64,000 nt of DNA from an uncultured Actinomycetes bacterium (lineage in GTDB: Bacteria; Actinomycetota; Actinomycetes; Mycobacteriales; Nakamurellaceae). The notes under the pieces were generated by a model, which saw nothing but the letters and a program-made list of their open reading frames with translations, was not told where the DNA came from and made no database searches. Below, piece by piece: positions 26,186 through 35,270 of the stretch. The position numbers and the translations under genes were made by a program. Position 1 is the stretch's first letter, and each line of letters begins with the position of its first letter. The stretch is taken from positions 186,001 through 250,000 of the forward strand of contig CALANS010000210.1 of the NCBI GenBank assembly GCA_937926105.1, in the 5' to 3' direction.

Positions 26186-27376
26186 ATGGCCGCTACCGGC
26201 GTGGATGCCGTCGGCGCCATGGTGGGTACCGTGTGCGATGCTCCCGAATTGACCGCCGCCCCGCAGACCTCGTCACCGACCGATCTGCTCACCGGCTCGA
26301 AACACGGTGGCCGCACGTCGCCGGCGATCCGTGCGGCCCATCGCGCCCTTGCCGTCGTTCCCGGCCTGGGCGTGGCCTGCGCGATTGCGGTTGTCGCCAC
26401 CGTGATCGGCCGCTACCTGCCGGTGCTGGGCGCGCCGGTGGCCGGCATCGTCATCGGCGTGCTGCTCAGCACTGCGCTGCGCCGGCACGTGGTGCTGATC
26501 CCGGGCATCGGTTACGCCAAGGGGTTCGTGCTGCAGCTCGCGGTGGTGGTGCTCGGCACGCAACTCTCGCTGCGCGAAGTGGTGGAGGTGGGGCTGGGCT
26601 CGCTGCCGGTCATGCTGGGCACCCTGACCGTCTGCCTGTCGCTGGCGTACCTGCTGGGCCGATGGTTGGGCATCGACGGCGACCTGCGCACCCTGATCGG
26701 CGTCGGCACCGGCATCTGCGGGGCCTCGGCGATCGCGGCCGTCAGCCCGGTGATCAAGGCGCGCAGCAGCGACATCGCCTACGCCGTCTCGACCATCTTC
26801 GCGTTCAACGTGCTCGCCGTGCTGCTGTACCCGTCGCTGGGCCACCTGCTGGGAATGAGCCAGCACGCGTTCGGGCTGTTCGCCGGCACCGCCATCAACG
26901 ACACCTCGTCGGTGGTGGCTGCTGGGACCATCTACGGCTCCGCGGCGGGCAACTACGCGGTGGTGGTCAAGCTGACGCGGACCCTGATGATCATTCCGAT
27001 CTGCCTGGTGCTGGCGGCGATCGCGCAACGGCGGGCCGCGCGCGCCGGATCTGCGGCCCCTGCGGTTGCGCCGGTTTCGGTCGGCCCGGAACCCCGGCCC
27101 AGCCCGCTCGCCCGGGCGGCGAAGCTGGTGCCGTGGTTCCTGATCGGCTTCCTGCTGGTCGCCGGCGCGAACTCGCTGGGTCTGATCCCGGCGGCCAGTC
27201 ACGGTGGGTTCGAGCACGTCTCGCTGTTCCTGATTACGGTGGCGCTGACGGCGATCGGCCTGTCCACCGATCCGGTGGCGCTACGCCGGGCAGGGCTCAA
27301 GCCCCTGCTGCTGGGCGGGCTGCTGTTCGTCGCGGTTGGCGGCACCAGCCTGCTGCTGCAGTGGGCCGGCGCCTGA
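26186..27376 (+). CDS. YeiH/YadS family putative sulfate exporter
   Basis: Integral membrane protein of 396 residues with about ten TM helices (Cons_hypoth698 family), proposed from neighbourhoods in other bacteria to export sulfate or a similar anion; the activity is poorly proven. Family features include GIGYAKGFVLQLAVVVLGTQ, GVGTGICGASAIAAVSPVI, GTAINDTSSVVAAG and TLMIIPICL. ATG at 26186 lacks a clear ribosome site and the first about 45 residues are hydrophilic; ATG at 26219 is an alternative. No sulfur-metabolism gene is adjacent. Confidence 0.82.
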   Translation: MAATGVDAVGAMVGTVCDAPELTAAPQTSSPTDLLTGSKHGGRTSPAIRAAHRALAVVPGLGVACAIAVVATVIGRYLPVLGAPVAGIVIGVLLSTALRRHVVLIPGIGYAKGFVLQLAVVVLGTQLSLREVVEVGLGSLPVMLGTLTVCLSLAYLLGRWLGIDGDLRTLIGVGTGICGASAIAAVSPVIKARSSDIAYAVSTIFAFNVLAVLLYPSLGHLLGMSQHAFGLFAGTAINDTSSVVAAGTIYGSAAGNYAVVVKLTRTLMIIPICLVLAAIAQRRAARAGSAAPAVAPVSVGPEPRPSPLARAAKLVPWFLIGFLLVAGANSLGLIPAASHGGFEHVSLFLITVALTAIGLSTDPVALRRAGLKPLLLGGLLFVAVGGTSLLLQWAGA

Positions 27377-27394
27377 CGCCCGCGGACAAGCGCG

Positions 27395-28195
27395 TTACCG
27401 GGCGAACACCGCTACGTCCGAGCGTTCCACCACCCGCTGTGCCACGTGTCCTGCGTCGCGCTGAGCGGCCACCTCGGCGTCCATCGCTGCGAACCCCCGC
27501 TGGATCTCGTCCTCGTCCAGATAATCGAAGATGGAGGTCGCCCGGTGCTTGAGCCGAGCGGTGGCCTCGGCCAGGCTGCCCGCGCGAGGTTCGTGGACCT
27601 CCTCGAACGCGATCCGGCGCAGGCCGGCGCTGGTGAAGACGCGGTCCGTCTCGGCCAGGGTCGGGAACAGCCGCTCCTCGATCGAGCGGGCGGTGCGGAA
27701 GTAACGGTGCCAGCGCAGGTCGGGGATGCGGTCGCCGAACGCGCTGCGCAGGATCAACCGGCCGTCCGGGACCAATACCCGGGCGACCTCGCGCCCGGCG
27801 GCCTCCCGGTCGGCGACATGGTGGAACGACAGGAACATCACCACCAGGTCGACGCTGGCGTCCGGCAGCGGAATCTGCTCGGCCATGCCCTCGGCGTAGC
27901 TCACGCCCTCGGCGGGTGACTGCTGCTCGGCGATGGCGCGCATCTTCGCGGACGGTTCCACCCCGACCACCGGGCCGCCGAAGGTCCGGGCCAGCGCGGG
28001 GGTGAACCGGCCGATGCCCGAGCCGAGGTCCAGCACGCGCAACGGCCTGCGGGTAGGGGCATGCCGGATGAACAGGTCCAACCAGGTCCGCATCGCCTCG
28101 GCGCTGAGCGCGCGGCCCTGCGCGTAGCCCCGGTACTGCTTGTCGTCGTAGTCGATGCGGGGCAGTCGGGGGCGCTCCTGGTCCATGCCCCTCAT
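27395..28195 (-). CDS. Class I SAM-dependent methyltransferase
   Basis: Cytosolic methyltransferase of about 266 residues. The SAM-binding core is complete: motif I VLDLGSGIGRFTPALA, the acidic loop VVGVEPSAKM, then LPDASVDLVVMFLSFHHVAD and VLVPDGRLILRSAFGD. This pattern fits small-molecule (ubiE/arsM-like) methyltransferases. The C-terminal half is helical and less conserved. ATG at 28195 is chosen, with ATG at 28186 three codons later possible. It converges with the exporter gene with an 18-bp gap and has no functional partner in view. Confidence 0.85.
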   Translation of the reverse strand: MRGMDQERPRLPRIDYDDKQYRGYAQGRALSAEAMRTWLDLFIRHAPTRRPLRVLDLGSGIGRFTPALARTFGGPVVGVEPSAKMRAIAEQQSPAEGVSYAEGMAEQIPLPDASVDLVVMFLSFHHVADREAAGREVARVLVPDGRLILRSAFGDRIPDLRWHRYFRTARSIEERLFPTLAETDRVFTSAGLRRIAFEEVHEPRAGSLAEATARLKHRATSIFDYLDEDEIQRGFAAMDAEVAAQRDAGHVAQRVVERSDVAVFAR

Positions 28196-28298
28196 CGTGC
28201 CCGCTCGCGGACCTGCGCAGGGCACCCAGGTGGGGCCACGCTCCGGGCCACGGGATTTCGTCATTCCGGAGGCGGCGGCGAAGGGCGGGATCTGCGCC

Positions 28299-29477
28299 TC
28301 ACCAATCGCCGACGGAACCGTCCGGGTAGAACACCCGCTGCAGCAGCTCCGGCTGGAAGGGGTGCGCCGCAACGGCCTTCTCGTTGATCTCGATGCCGAG
28401 GCCGGGCCTATCGTGCGGCTTGACGATCCGTCCATCGTGGACGACCTCATGTGCGTCCGAGACGACGTCTGCCCGCCACGGCACGTCCGCATGCACGGAT
28501 TCACAGATGACGTAGTTCGGTTGGCTGAACCCGAATTCGAGCGAGGCCGCGGTGGAGATCGGACCTTGCGGATTGTGCGGCGCGATGGCAATACGGTAGG
28601 CGTCGGCCATCGCCGCAACCCGCCGCGCCTCCGTCAGCCCGCCGACGTGCGTGATGTCGAATTGGCACACGTCGATCGCCGCCGCTTCGAACAGCGCCCG
28701 GAACTGCTGTTGGCCCACCACCCGCTCGCCGCTCGCGATCGGGGTCTTCGTCGCCGCGTTGATCCGAGCGAGCCCATCGACGGACTCGGGCCAGCATGGC
28801 TCCTCGAAGAACAGCAGCCCGTAGTCGTCGACCGCCTCGGCGAACCGCAGCCCCATGGCGGGAGAGGGCCTTGCGTGACAGTCCACCATGAGATCGACGT
28901 CATCACCGACCGCCTCGCGCATCGCCGCCACACACCGTTCGGCGTGCCGCACAGCGGCCGTCCCCTCGATCGGCATCGTCGCCGGCACGGCCATCGACTT
29001 CATCGCGGTGAAGCCGTCGGCGACGGCGGCCGCCGCTAGATCGCCGAAGGCCTGATAGTCCGTCACCGACGTCTCGTAGAATTTTTCCATCGAGCCGCCA
29101 CCGAGATGGCAGTACAGGCGCACATAGTCGCGCACGCGCCCGCCCCACAGTTCGTGACAGGGCACGCCGAGGCGCTTCCCGGCAATGTCCCACAGCGCAA
29201 TGTCGATCCCGCTGATCGCAGTCGATCGCACCACGCCGTTGCCGTGCCAGAAGTGCTGCCGGTACATCATCTGCCACAGGTAGTCGATGCGGCGCGGATC
29301 CTCACCGATCAACAGGTCGGCCAAGTCCTGGATTGCACCCACCACGCCGCGGGTGTGCCACTCCAGCGTGGCCTCTCCCCAGCCGATCAGGCCGGGCTCA
29401 TCGGTGACCACCTTGACGAAGATCCAATTGCGCATGCGTGCGTTGCAGACGATGGCCTGAATGTCGGTGATCTTCAA
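28299..29477 (-). CDS. Galactonate-dehydratase-like enzyme (enolase superfamily)
   Basis: Predicted Mg-dependent acid-sugar or hydroxy-acid dehydratase, 392 residues. Metal ligands resemble D-galactonate dehydratase: [11 protein letters not shown] (Asp and His), [12 protein letters not shown] (Glu) and ASGERVV (Glu). [15 protein letters not shown] and [15 protein letters not shown] supply the other barrel-end residues, with PHN giving the likely catalytic His. A TTG at 29477 is taken as the start, because the homologous domain begins there ([11 protein letters not shown]) and AAAGGGAAG lies just upstream. The product would be a 2-keto-3-deoxy acid, suitable for the DapA-family lyase of the same block. 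Confidence 0.85.
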   Translation of the reverse strand: MKITDIQAIVCNARMRNWIFVKVVTDEPGLIGWGEATLEWHTRGVVGAIQDLADLLIGEDPRRIDYLWQMMYRQHFWHGNGVVRSTAISGIDIALWDIAGKRLGVPCHELWGGRVRDYVRLYCHLGGGSMEKFYETSVTDYQAFGDLAAAAVADGFTAMKSMAVPATMPIEGTAAVRHAERCVAAMREAVGDDVDLMVDCHARPSPAMGLRFAEAVDDYGLLFFEEPCWPESVDGLARINAATKTPIASGERVVGQQQFRALFEAAAIDVCQFDITHVGGLTEARRVAAMADAYRIAIAPHNPQGPISTAASLEFGFSQPNYVICESVHADVPWRADVVSDAHEVVHDGRIVKPHDRPGLGIEINEKAVAAHPFQPELLQRVFYPDGSVGDW

Positions 29478-29587
29478 GCGACTTCCCTTTCGTGGTGACA
29501 GCTGTGATGGGTGACGGCTATCTGCATCGTTGCGCGCCATCGTGATCAGCGGAGCCCACGGACGCACGGCCGTCGTTGGCCTCCACC

Positions 29588-30520
29588 TCAGACCTCTTCC
29601 AGTGCCGCGGGCGCCATGGCGCCTTCGGCCCGGCCGCCCGGGGCAAAACCGAGCGCGGTGGAAATCTCGGCGGCACCGTCGACCATCGCCCCGCCGATCG
29701 CGGCGAGCCGCTCGTCCGTCAGCCCCGCCTTCAGGGTGGTGACGCTGATCGCCGCCGTGGCAACGCCGGTATGGTCGAGGATGGCCGCCCCGATACAGGT
29801 GATTCCCTCGTAGTCCTCTTCGTCGTCGATGGCGTAGCCGCGGCGGCGCACCACGGCGAGATGGCCGATGACGGCCTCGATATCGGTGATCGAGTGCTTC
29901 GTGCGCGCCGCCAGATCGCGGTGCCCCAGCAGGGTACGTGCCTCGGAGTCGCTGCAGGACGCCAGGATCGCCTTGCCGACGGCAGTGGTGTGCAGTAGTT
30001 CGCGGTCTCCCATTCGCAGGTCTATCCGGAGGCCGCCGGGCGCGTCGACCCGCTCGACGACCGCGATGCCGTCCTCGAGCAGCACGCCCAGACGGACCGA
30101 CAGCCGTAGTTCGTCGGCCAGCCGGCGGAGCACGGGGAGCGCGACCTCCCGAAGCGGCGCCTGGGCACGTGCCCGATCGCCGAGCCTGGTCAGCGCGCGG
30201 CCGAGTCGATAGCGGCGCTGCTGCCCGGAGCCGCTATCGGCGACGTACCCGCCGCGCAGCAGCGTCTGCAGGATCGAGAAGGCGGCGCTCTTGGAGAGTT
30301 CCATCGTCTCGGCGATCTCGGTGACGCTCAGCCCGTCCTCGATGGTTGCGCCGGCCAGCAACTCCAGGAGCTCGAGCGCCCTGGCGACGCTTTGTACCTT
30401 GTAGCGGTCCGAGGCCGGAGCCGACGAGGGGACGGTCGGGCGCTCCGTCGCCGGGCGCACCGATTCCGAGGTGCGCCGGACCCGGCCGGCTCGGGCGGGC
30501 CGCGCTGCGTTGGCTGTCAC
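29588..30520 (-). CDS. IclR family transcriptional regulator
   Basis: 310-residue regulator: a disordered basic lead of about 38 residues, winged helix (about 42-105; [20 protein letters not shown]) and effector domain (about 120-290; [40 protein letters not shown]). GTG at 30520 has GAGAGGA about 8 nt upstream. It precedes the dehydratase on the same strand by 110 bp and is divergent from the ceramidase-like/HisD pair, so the inverted repeat at 30618-30634 is a natural candidate operator. Confidence 0.9.
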   Translation of the reverse strand: MTANAARPARAGRVRRTSESVRPATERPTVPSSAPASDRYKVQSVARALELLELLAGATIEDGLSVTEIAETMELSKSAAFSILQTLLRGGYVADSGSGQQRRYRLGRALTRLGDRARAQAPLREVALPVLRRLADELRLSVRLGVLLEDGIAVVERVDAPGGLRIDLRMGDRELLHTTAVGKAILASCSDSEARTLLGHRDLAARTKHSITDIEAVIGHLAVVRRRGYAIDDEEDYEGITCIGAAILDHTGVATAAISVTTLKAGLTDERLAAIGGAMVDGAAEISTALGFAPGGRAEGAMAPAALEEV

Positions 30521-30617
30521 GGTGTCGTCCTCTCGTGTCCGGATGAGCGCCGAGATGCTCCGTCATCCCAGGCTTTTCGAGCGCGCAGCAGTCTTGCGGC
30601 TTCGCACGCTACGTTAT

Positions 30618-30634
30618 ACACTACCGCACAGTGT
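30618..30634. promoter_or_regulatory. Inverted repeat ACACT-N7-AGTGT, candidate IclR operator
   Basis: Lies in the 213-bp divergent gap and overlaps a rightward -10-like TATACA at 30615-30620. A second pair, TGTTC at 30632-30636 and GAACA at 30646-30650, partly overlaps it. Suits control of the divergent IclR and ceramidase-like genes. Confidence 0.4.
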
Positions 30635-30733
30635 TCTGTCTAGCCGAACAGGCGATTGGGATGGAACATCCCTCGGAGTCGGTACGCACGCTTGTTGACG
30701 CCGCGCCATCGACAGGAAGGACCCGGCGAGTTC

Positions 30734-32146
30734 ATGACGAGCAGCACGAACGAGGCGACCGTGCCGGACACGTCGGCGATTGGCGACACCCGGCCGGTCC
30801 CCGGCTTTGCTGGCTACGCCGGCCTGGCGACCCGCGATGTGACTCCACCGGTCGGGATTCGCAATCGCAACTGGGGCCCGGCCACGGCCGACCGTGCGGC
30901 GGGCGTGCACCGACCGCTGCGTCTGACCGCGCTCGCCGTCTCCGAGATGCCAGAGTCCGAGCCCGTTCTCGTCATCGGAGTCGACGCCACCTGGTGGCGG
31001 CGAGTCGCCGACTACGCGCGCCTCGAACATGCCCTGGTCGACGGCCTCGGGATCAGTGGCGACCGGATCCTGTTCTGCCTGTCGCACACCCATGCCGGCG
31101 CGGTGCTCAGCGAAGGCGATGCGCACCTGCCGGGCGGTGACCTCATTGCCGGCTATCTGGCCACTCTCCGCGAGGCGGCCGTGGCCGCCGGCCGGCAGGC
31201 GATCGACTGCCGCGAACCAGCGACGATCGATTGGGCGACCGGTCGGTGCGACCTCGCCGCCGACCGCGAGTCGGAGATCGCGGGCCGCGCTGCCGTCGGC
31301 TACAACCCGCACGTGACAGCGGACGATACCGTGCTGGTCGGCCGGGTCGCCGCCGGCGGGCGGGTAGTGGGCACCGTCGTGAATTACGCCTGCCACGCTA
31401 CGACGTTGGCCTGGCAGAACATGTTGCTGTCGCCCGATTTCGTCGGCGCCATGCGCGATCTCGTCGAGCAGGCGACCGACGGAGCCCCGTGTTTGTTCCT
31501 GCAGGGCGCTTCCGGAGACCTGGCACCACGCGAGCAGTACGTTGGCGACACGGCAATAGCCGACCGGCACGGTGCAAGCCTGGGCCATGCGGTGCTCTCG
31601 GCGCTCGCGGCGCTGCCCCCGCCGGGGACGCTCCTGGAACTGGGCGGCGTCATGGAATCGGGTGCGCCGCTCGGCATGTGGCAGGCGGCGCCGCATCCGA
31701 GAGCCGGCGCGGTCCGAGCCGTGCGCGCCGACGTCGAACTCGACCTCCGGCAGCTGCCGACCCTCGATGAGCTGGCCGCCGAGTGGGCGGACATCGACCC
31801 GGAAAGCCGTGCGGAGCGGCTGCGGCGTGCTGCGGACCTCCGCACCGGCTACATCGACGGACCCACGGTGCGGCACCCGCTGTGGGTGCTGCGGCTCGGC
31901 ACCGCCGTGATCGTCGCACATCCCGGCGAGGCCTACTCGGAGTTCCAGAAGCGGCTGCGCGCACGATTCCCCGACCTCGCGGTGGTCGCCGTCAACCTAG
32001 CGAACGGCCCGGGCTTCGTGTATCTGCCGACCGACGAGGCCTACGCCCGCGGCGCCTACCAGGCGTGGCAGACCGTACTCGCACCGGGTGGGCTACGCCG
32101 CCTCACGGACGCGGCCATCGACCAGGTCGAGCTCATCTACCGGTAA
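30734..32146 (+). CDS. Neutral/alkaline ceramidase-like amidohydrolase, paralogue A
   Basis: 470-residue protein matching only the catalytic domain of neutral ceramidases, which cleave N-acyl amides with zinc. Putative zinc ligands, by analogy with the Pseudomonas enzyme, are in LSHTHAGAVL, NYACHATTL, HPGEAYSEF and GFVYLPTDEAY; LQGASGDL is the conserved loop. It begins with AGLATRDVTPPVG, the usual domain start, and has no signal peptide and no C-terminal immunoglobulin-like domain. It therefore appears cytoplasmic and is unlikely to act on extracellular ceramide. ATG at 30734 follows AGGAAGG. It is followed 78 bp later by the HisD-like gene. Clearly paralogous to the protein at 36273. Confidence 0.78.
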   Translation: MTSSTNEATVPDTSAIGDTRPVPGFAGYAGLATRDVTPPVGIRNRNWGPATADRAAGVHRPLRLTALAVSEMPESEPVLVIGVDATWWRRVADYARLEHALVDGLGISGDRILFCLSHTHAGAVLSEGDAHLPGGDLIAGYLATLREAAVAAGRQAIDCREPATIDWATGRCDLAADRESEIAGRAAVGYNPHVTADDTVLVGRVAAGGRVVGTVVNYACHATTLAWQNMLLSPDFVGAMRDLVEQATDGAPCLFLQGASGDLAPREQYVGDTAIADRHGASLGHAVLSALAALPPPGTLLELGGVMESGAPLGMWQAAPHPRAGAVRAVRADVELDLRQLPTLDELAAEWADIDPESRAERLRRAADLRTGYIDGPTVRHPLWVLRLGTAVIVAHPGEAYSEFQKRLRARFPDLAVVAVNLANGPGFVYLPTDEAYARGAYQAWQTVLAPGGLRRLTDAAIDQVELIYR

Positions 32147-32224
32147 CGACCGCTCCGCGGTCGCGACCGGGCGTGCACGTGGTCATCGCCCCTGACACGT
32201 CAACCAATTCGACAAGGAGAGCCC

Positions 32225-33568
32225 ATGCCCCCGCAGCGCACCGCCATCTCGTCCCGGATGATCAAGGGTCCGAGCGAGGGGCCCTCGAAGGGCGGCGATC
32301 CGGGCGCGGTGGGTCGCGCTGTCGCCGACATCATCGCCGCAGTGCGGGCCCGTGGTGACGAGGCCGTCCGCCAGTACTCGGAGCGCTTCGACCACTGGGC
32401 GCCCGCCTCGTTCCGGCTCACCCAAGACGAGATCGCGGGCGCCGTTGCACGCGTGCCCGAACAGGTGCTCGCGGATATCCGGTTCGTGCAGCAGCAGGTG
32501 CGGACGATGGCCGAGCGACAGCTTGCGTCGCTGACCGAATTCGAGATCGAGACGCTGCCCGGCGTACACCTCGGTCAGAAGAACATCCCGATCTCGGCGT
32601 CCGCAGCGTATGTGCCTGGTGGGCGCTACCCGATGCTGGCCTCTGCGCACATGACGATCGTGACGGCGAAGGTTGCCGGCGTTGCCCGAGTGGCGGCGGC
32701 AACGCCACCGATGGACGGCGCGATTCCGGATACGACCGTCGCCGGAATGGCGCTGGCCGGTGCAGACGAGATCTACATCCTGGGCGGAGTGCAGGCCATC
32801 GCTGCGTTGGCCGTGGGAACGAACTCGATCCCCAAGGTCGACCTGATCGCCGGACCCGGCAACGGGTTCGTCGCCGAGGCCAAACGGCAACTCTATGGCG
32901 AGGTCGGCATAGACCTGCTGGCCGGACCTACCGAGATACTCATCGTCGCCGACGACCGCGCCGATCCCTTCCTGACAGCGGTCGACCTGTTGTCGCAAGC
33001 AGAACACGGTCCCGACTCGCCCGCCGTACTCATCACGACTTCTGAGGAACTCGGACGAGCGGTGCTCGCGCACGTCGACGCGCTGCTGCCGCTCCTGCCT
33101 ACCCACGACAATGCCGGGCCGGCGTGGCGGGACCACGGCGAGATCCACGTGGTGGCGACGCTATCCGACGCCTACGCGCTCGCCGACGATTTCGCCTTCG
33201 AGCACGTGCAGATCTTCACTCGGGAGCCCCGCGAGGCGTTGGAAACGATGCGGCACTACGGCGCATTGTTTCTCGGCGAGGGCACCTGCGTGCCGTACGG
33301 CGACAAGACGATCGGCACCAACCATGTGCTGCCCACCCGAGGCAATGCGCGGCACTCGGGTGGGTTGTGGGTCGGCAAGTTCCTGCGCACGGTGACCTAT
33401 CAGGAGGTCACCGATCGGCAGGCGAGCTCGCGGCTGGCCGAGGTCACCGGCCGTGCTGCGCGGGTGGAGCACTTCGAAGGGCACGCCCGGTCGGCTGACG
33501 CTCGCCTCGCGAAGTACCGCGGCGAGGCGTTCGACTGGGTCTCTGCTGCCGGTCAGCACTGGCACTAG
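32225..33568 (+). CDS. Histidinol-dehydrogenase-family NAD-dependent alcohol dehydrogenase
   Basis: 447-residue HisD-fold enzyme. The zinc and catalytic residues of HisD look conserved: LLSQAEHGPDS (Gln and His), FAFEHVQIF (Glu-His), GDKTIGTNHVLPT (Asp) and FEGHARSADARL (His). DLIAGPGNGFVAEAKRQLYG is the NAD-contact segment. No other his genes surround it, and the C-terminus differs from biosynthetic HisD. It likely oxidises a primary alcohol to a carboxylate in two NAD-dependent steps, as HisD paralogues such as the sulfopropanediol dehydrogenase HpsN do. AAGGAGA lies 4 nt before ATG 32225. Operon with paralogue A. Confidence 0.82.
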   Translation: MPPQRTAISSRMIKGPSEGPSKGGDPGAVGRAVADIIAAVRARGDEAVRQYSERFDHWAPASFRLTQDEIAGAVARVPEQVLADIRFVQQQVRTMAERQLASLTEFEIETLPGVHLGQKNIPISASAAYVPGGRYPMLASAHMTIVTAKVAGVARVAAATPPMDGAIPDTTVAGMALAGADEIYILGGVQAIAALAVGTNSIPKVDLIAGPGNGFVAEAKRQLYGEVGIDLLAGPTEILIVADDRADPFLTAVDLLSQAEHGPDSPAVLITTSEELGRAVLAHVDALLPLLPTHDNAGPAWRDHGEIHVVATLSDAYALADDFAFEHVQIFTREPREALETMRHYGALFLGEGTCVPYGDKTIGTNHVLPTRGNARHSGGLWVGKFLRTVTYQEVTDRQASSRLAEVTGRAARVEHFEGHARSADARLAKYRGEAFDWVSAAGQHWH

Positions 33569-33571
33569 GCC

Positions 33572-33615
33572 GGGTTGAACGCGGGTTGAATGTTGGCTGA
33601 ACGGGGGCTGAACGG
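33572..33615. repeat. Four imperfect 11-bp tandem repeats after the HisD-like gene
   Basis: Units GGGTTGAACGC, GGGTTGAATGT, TGGCTGAACGG and GGGCTGAACGG run head to tail, immediately past the TAG and before the hairpin at 33613. Confidence 0.7.
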
Positions 33616-33627
33616 GTCGGCGACCCG
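33613..33627. terminator. Hairpin CGGGTC-GGC-GACCCG between convergent genes
   Basis: Perfect 6-bp G+C stem between the ends of the HisD-like gene and the SDR gene; plausible bidirectional terminator without a U-tract. Confidence 0.45.
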
Positions 33628-33651
33628 CGGCCCGCTCGTAGGTGCGATCGG

Positions 33652-34335
33652 TCAGTAGGTGGCGCGACCGCCGCTTAAGTCGTAAACGGAGCCGGTGGAG
33701 AAACTGCAGCGATCCGACGCGAGCCAGGAGATCAGTTCGGCAACCTCGGCCGCCGTGCCCAGGCGGTGCATCGGAATCATGCTCGTGATCCGCTCGAGTA
33801 CGTCCGGCGCGGTCGTCGCATTCATCGGTGTCTCGATGACCGCGGGCGCGATCGCATTGACCAGCACCCCGGTCGTCGCCCACTCCTTGCCGAGCGACTT
33901 CGTCAGTCCGATGACGCCCGCCTTCGATGCGGAGTACGCCGCCATGCCCGCGTTGCCGTCCTTGCCCGCCATCGACGCCATGTTCACGATCCGACCCCAG
34001 CCGCGGCCGATCATGCCCGGTGCGAAGGCGCGGCACATGAAGAAGATGCCGTTGAGGTTGATCGCCAGCGTCCGGGACCAGTCGTCGTCGGTGACCGACT
34101 CGGTCGGCCCGTTCGGGCCGACGACGCCGGCACTGTTGACGAGCACGTCGATGACGCCGATTTCGGCTGCTGCTGCCCGCACCGACTCCGCAGAGCTCAC
34201 GTCCAGGTGCACGTCCGCTCCGGCGGCGATGTCCGCCTTGACCACGCGGTATCCGTCGCCCGCGAGCCGGCTTGCGGCAGCGGCTCCGATGCCGCTCATC
34301 GCTCCGGTGATCAATGCCGTTCGCTGCTCGATCAT
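33652..34335 (-). CDS. SDR family oxidoreductase
   Basis: Classical short-chain dehydrogenase, 227 residues, NAD(P)-dependent and cytosolic. The cofactor motif is ITGAMSGIG, followed by LVNSAG (Ser replaces the usual second Asn). The catalytic set is Ser in VNMASMAGKDG and YSASK. IAPAVIETPM and the C-terminal GSVYDLSGG are typical of FabG-like dehydrogenases of hydroxy acids or sugars. ATG at 34335 shares bases with the IclR stop (TGATG), so it is the last gene of the long operon and translationally coupled. Confidence 0.9.
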   Translation of the reverse strand: MIEQRTALITGAMSGIGAAAASRLAGDGYRVVKADIAAGADVHLDVSSAESVRAAAAEIGVIDVLVNSAGVVGPNGPTESVTDDDWSRTLAINLNGIFFMCRAFAPGMIGRGWGRIVNMASMAGKDGNAGMAAYSASKAGVIGLTKSLGKEWATTGVLVNAIAPAVIETPMNATTAPDVLERITSMIPMHRLGTAAEVAELISWLASDRCSFSTGSVYDLSGGRATY

Positions 34336-35270
34336 CAATGACCGCCAAGCCTTTCCTTGTCTTCGGGGAATCCGAGGCTCGTCGACGTGCGCCGGGCCGC
34401 GTGCTGCACCAGTTCGCCGACCGTCTCGCGCCGCGCGTCGTCGAACTCGGCGGCGAACCAGGTGACACCAATGCTGGCGACGGGCTTCCCGGTCGCATCG
34501 AATACGGGAGCAGCGATGCAGCTGATCCCAGCGATCTCCTCCTGGTCCTCGACCGCGAACCCCGCCGCGCGGATACGAGCGAGCAGGTCGACGAGCGTAC
34601 GGGCCGTCTGAGGCGAGGCGTGCGGACCCGCGCCGGTCGGGAGATCGACGGTGAGATGTGCGATTTCGTCGGCCGGCAGGAACGCCGCGATCGCGCGGCC
34701 CAGCGCTGTCAGGCTGAAATGCGCGGTCCGGCCGACGAACGTGTCGAACTGGAAGAACCCGGGTGCCGACACCTTGCTGATGTAGACAACGTTCGATCCG
34801 TCGAGGGCGCCCAGGTGGGACGGCATACCGGTCTCGGCGGTGAGCCGCTCGAGCTCCGGCTGCGCGGCACTGCGCGTGTCCACCTTCGCGATCACGTGAG
34901 CGCCGAGCCGGTAGAGGGCCAGCGTGGCGTGCCACTTGTGCTTCCGGCCGGCGATCTCGCGGCGCGCGTAGCCACAGCGCTCGATCGTGGCCAGCAGGGT
35001 GCTGCAGGTGGCCATCGGCGTGCCGCTGCGCTGGCTAAGCCTCGTGAGACTGATGCCCTCGTCGGCCTCCGCAAGCAGCTCCAGGATCTTCAGCGTCCGC
35101 TCCGCGGCCCGCGAGCTCCGGGCCCGCGGATCGGCTCCGGCTCCCTCGGCGTCGTCGTCGGGATCGCGGTAGGTGGGCGTGGGCCGGTCGGCATCCGCCG
35201 GGCCATCTACCGTCGGGTCTGCCTTGGCACCGCGTCCGGCAGTGTTGGCGGCGTGCGCAGGGTCCTTCAC
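34335..35270 (-). CDS. IclR family transcriptional regulator
   Basis: 311 residues, with an acidic disordered lead of about 50, winged helix (about 55-115; LTRLSQRSGTPMATCSTLL) and effector domain (about 130-300; FSLTALGRAIAAFLPADEIA, GISCIAAPVFDATGKPVAS). GTG at 35270 overlaps the DapA-like stop (GTGA), so it is translated within the catabolic operon. This placement suggests autoregulation and control of the importer promoter at 43090-43409, where an 18-bp palindrome lies. Distinct from the IclR at 29588. Confidence 0.9.
   Translation of the reverse strand: MKDPAHAANTAGRGAKADPTVDGPADADRPTPTYRDPDDDAEGAGADPRARSSRAAERTLKILELLAEADEGISLTRLSQRSGTPMATCSTLLATIERCGYARREIAGRKHKWHATLALYRLGAHVIAKVDTRSAAQPELERLTAETGMPSHLGALDGSNVVYISKVSAPGFFQFDTFVGRTAHFSLTALGRAIAAFLPADEIAHLTVDLPTGAGPHASPQTARTLVDLLARIRAAGFAVEDQEEIAGISCIAAPVFDATGKPVASIGVTWFAAEFDDARRETVGELVQHAARRTSTSLGFPEDKERLGGH

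Noticed and set aside
27377..27404. Possible terminator CGCCCG ... CGGGCG between exporter and methyltransferase genes
   Set aside because: Only 6 bp of stem with a 16-nt loop in G+C-rich DNA; could be chance.
33652..34935. 427-residue minus-strand frame suggesting an SDR with a long N-terminal extension
   Set aside because: The extension overlaps the IclR gene; the domain starts at the ATG at 34335, which is coupled to the IclR stop.
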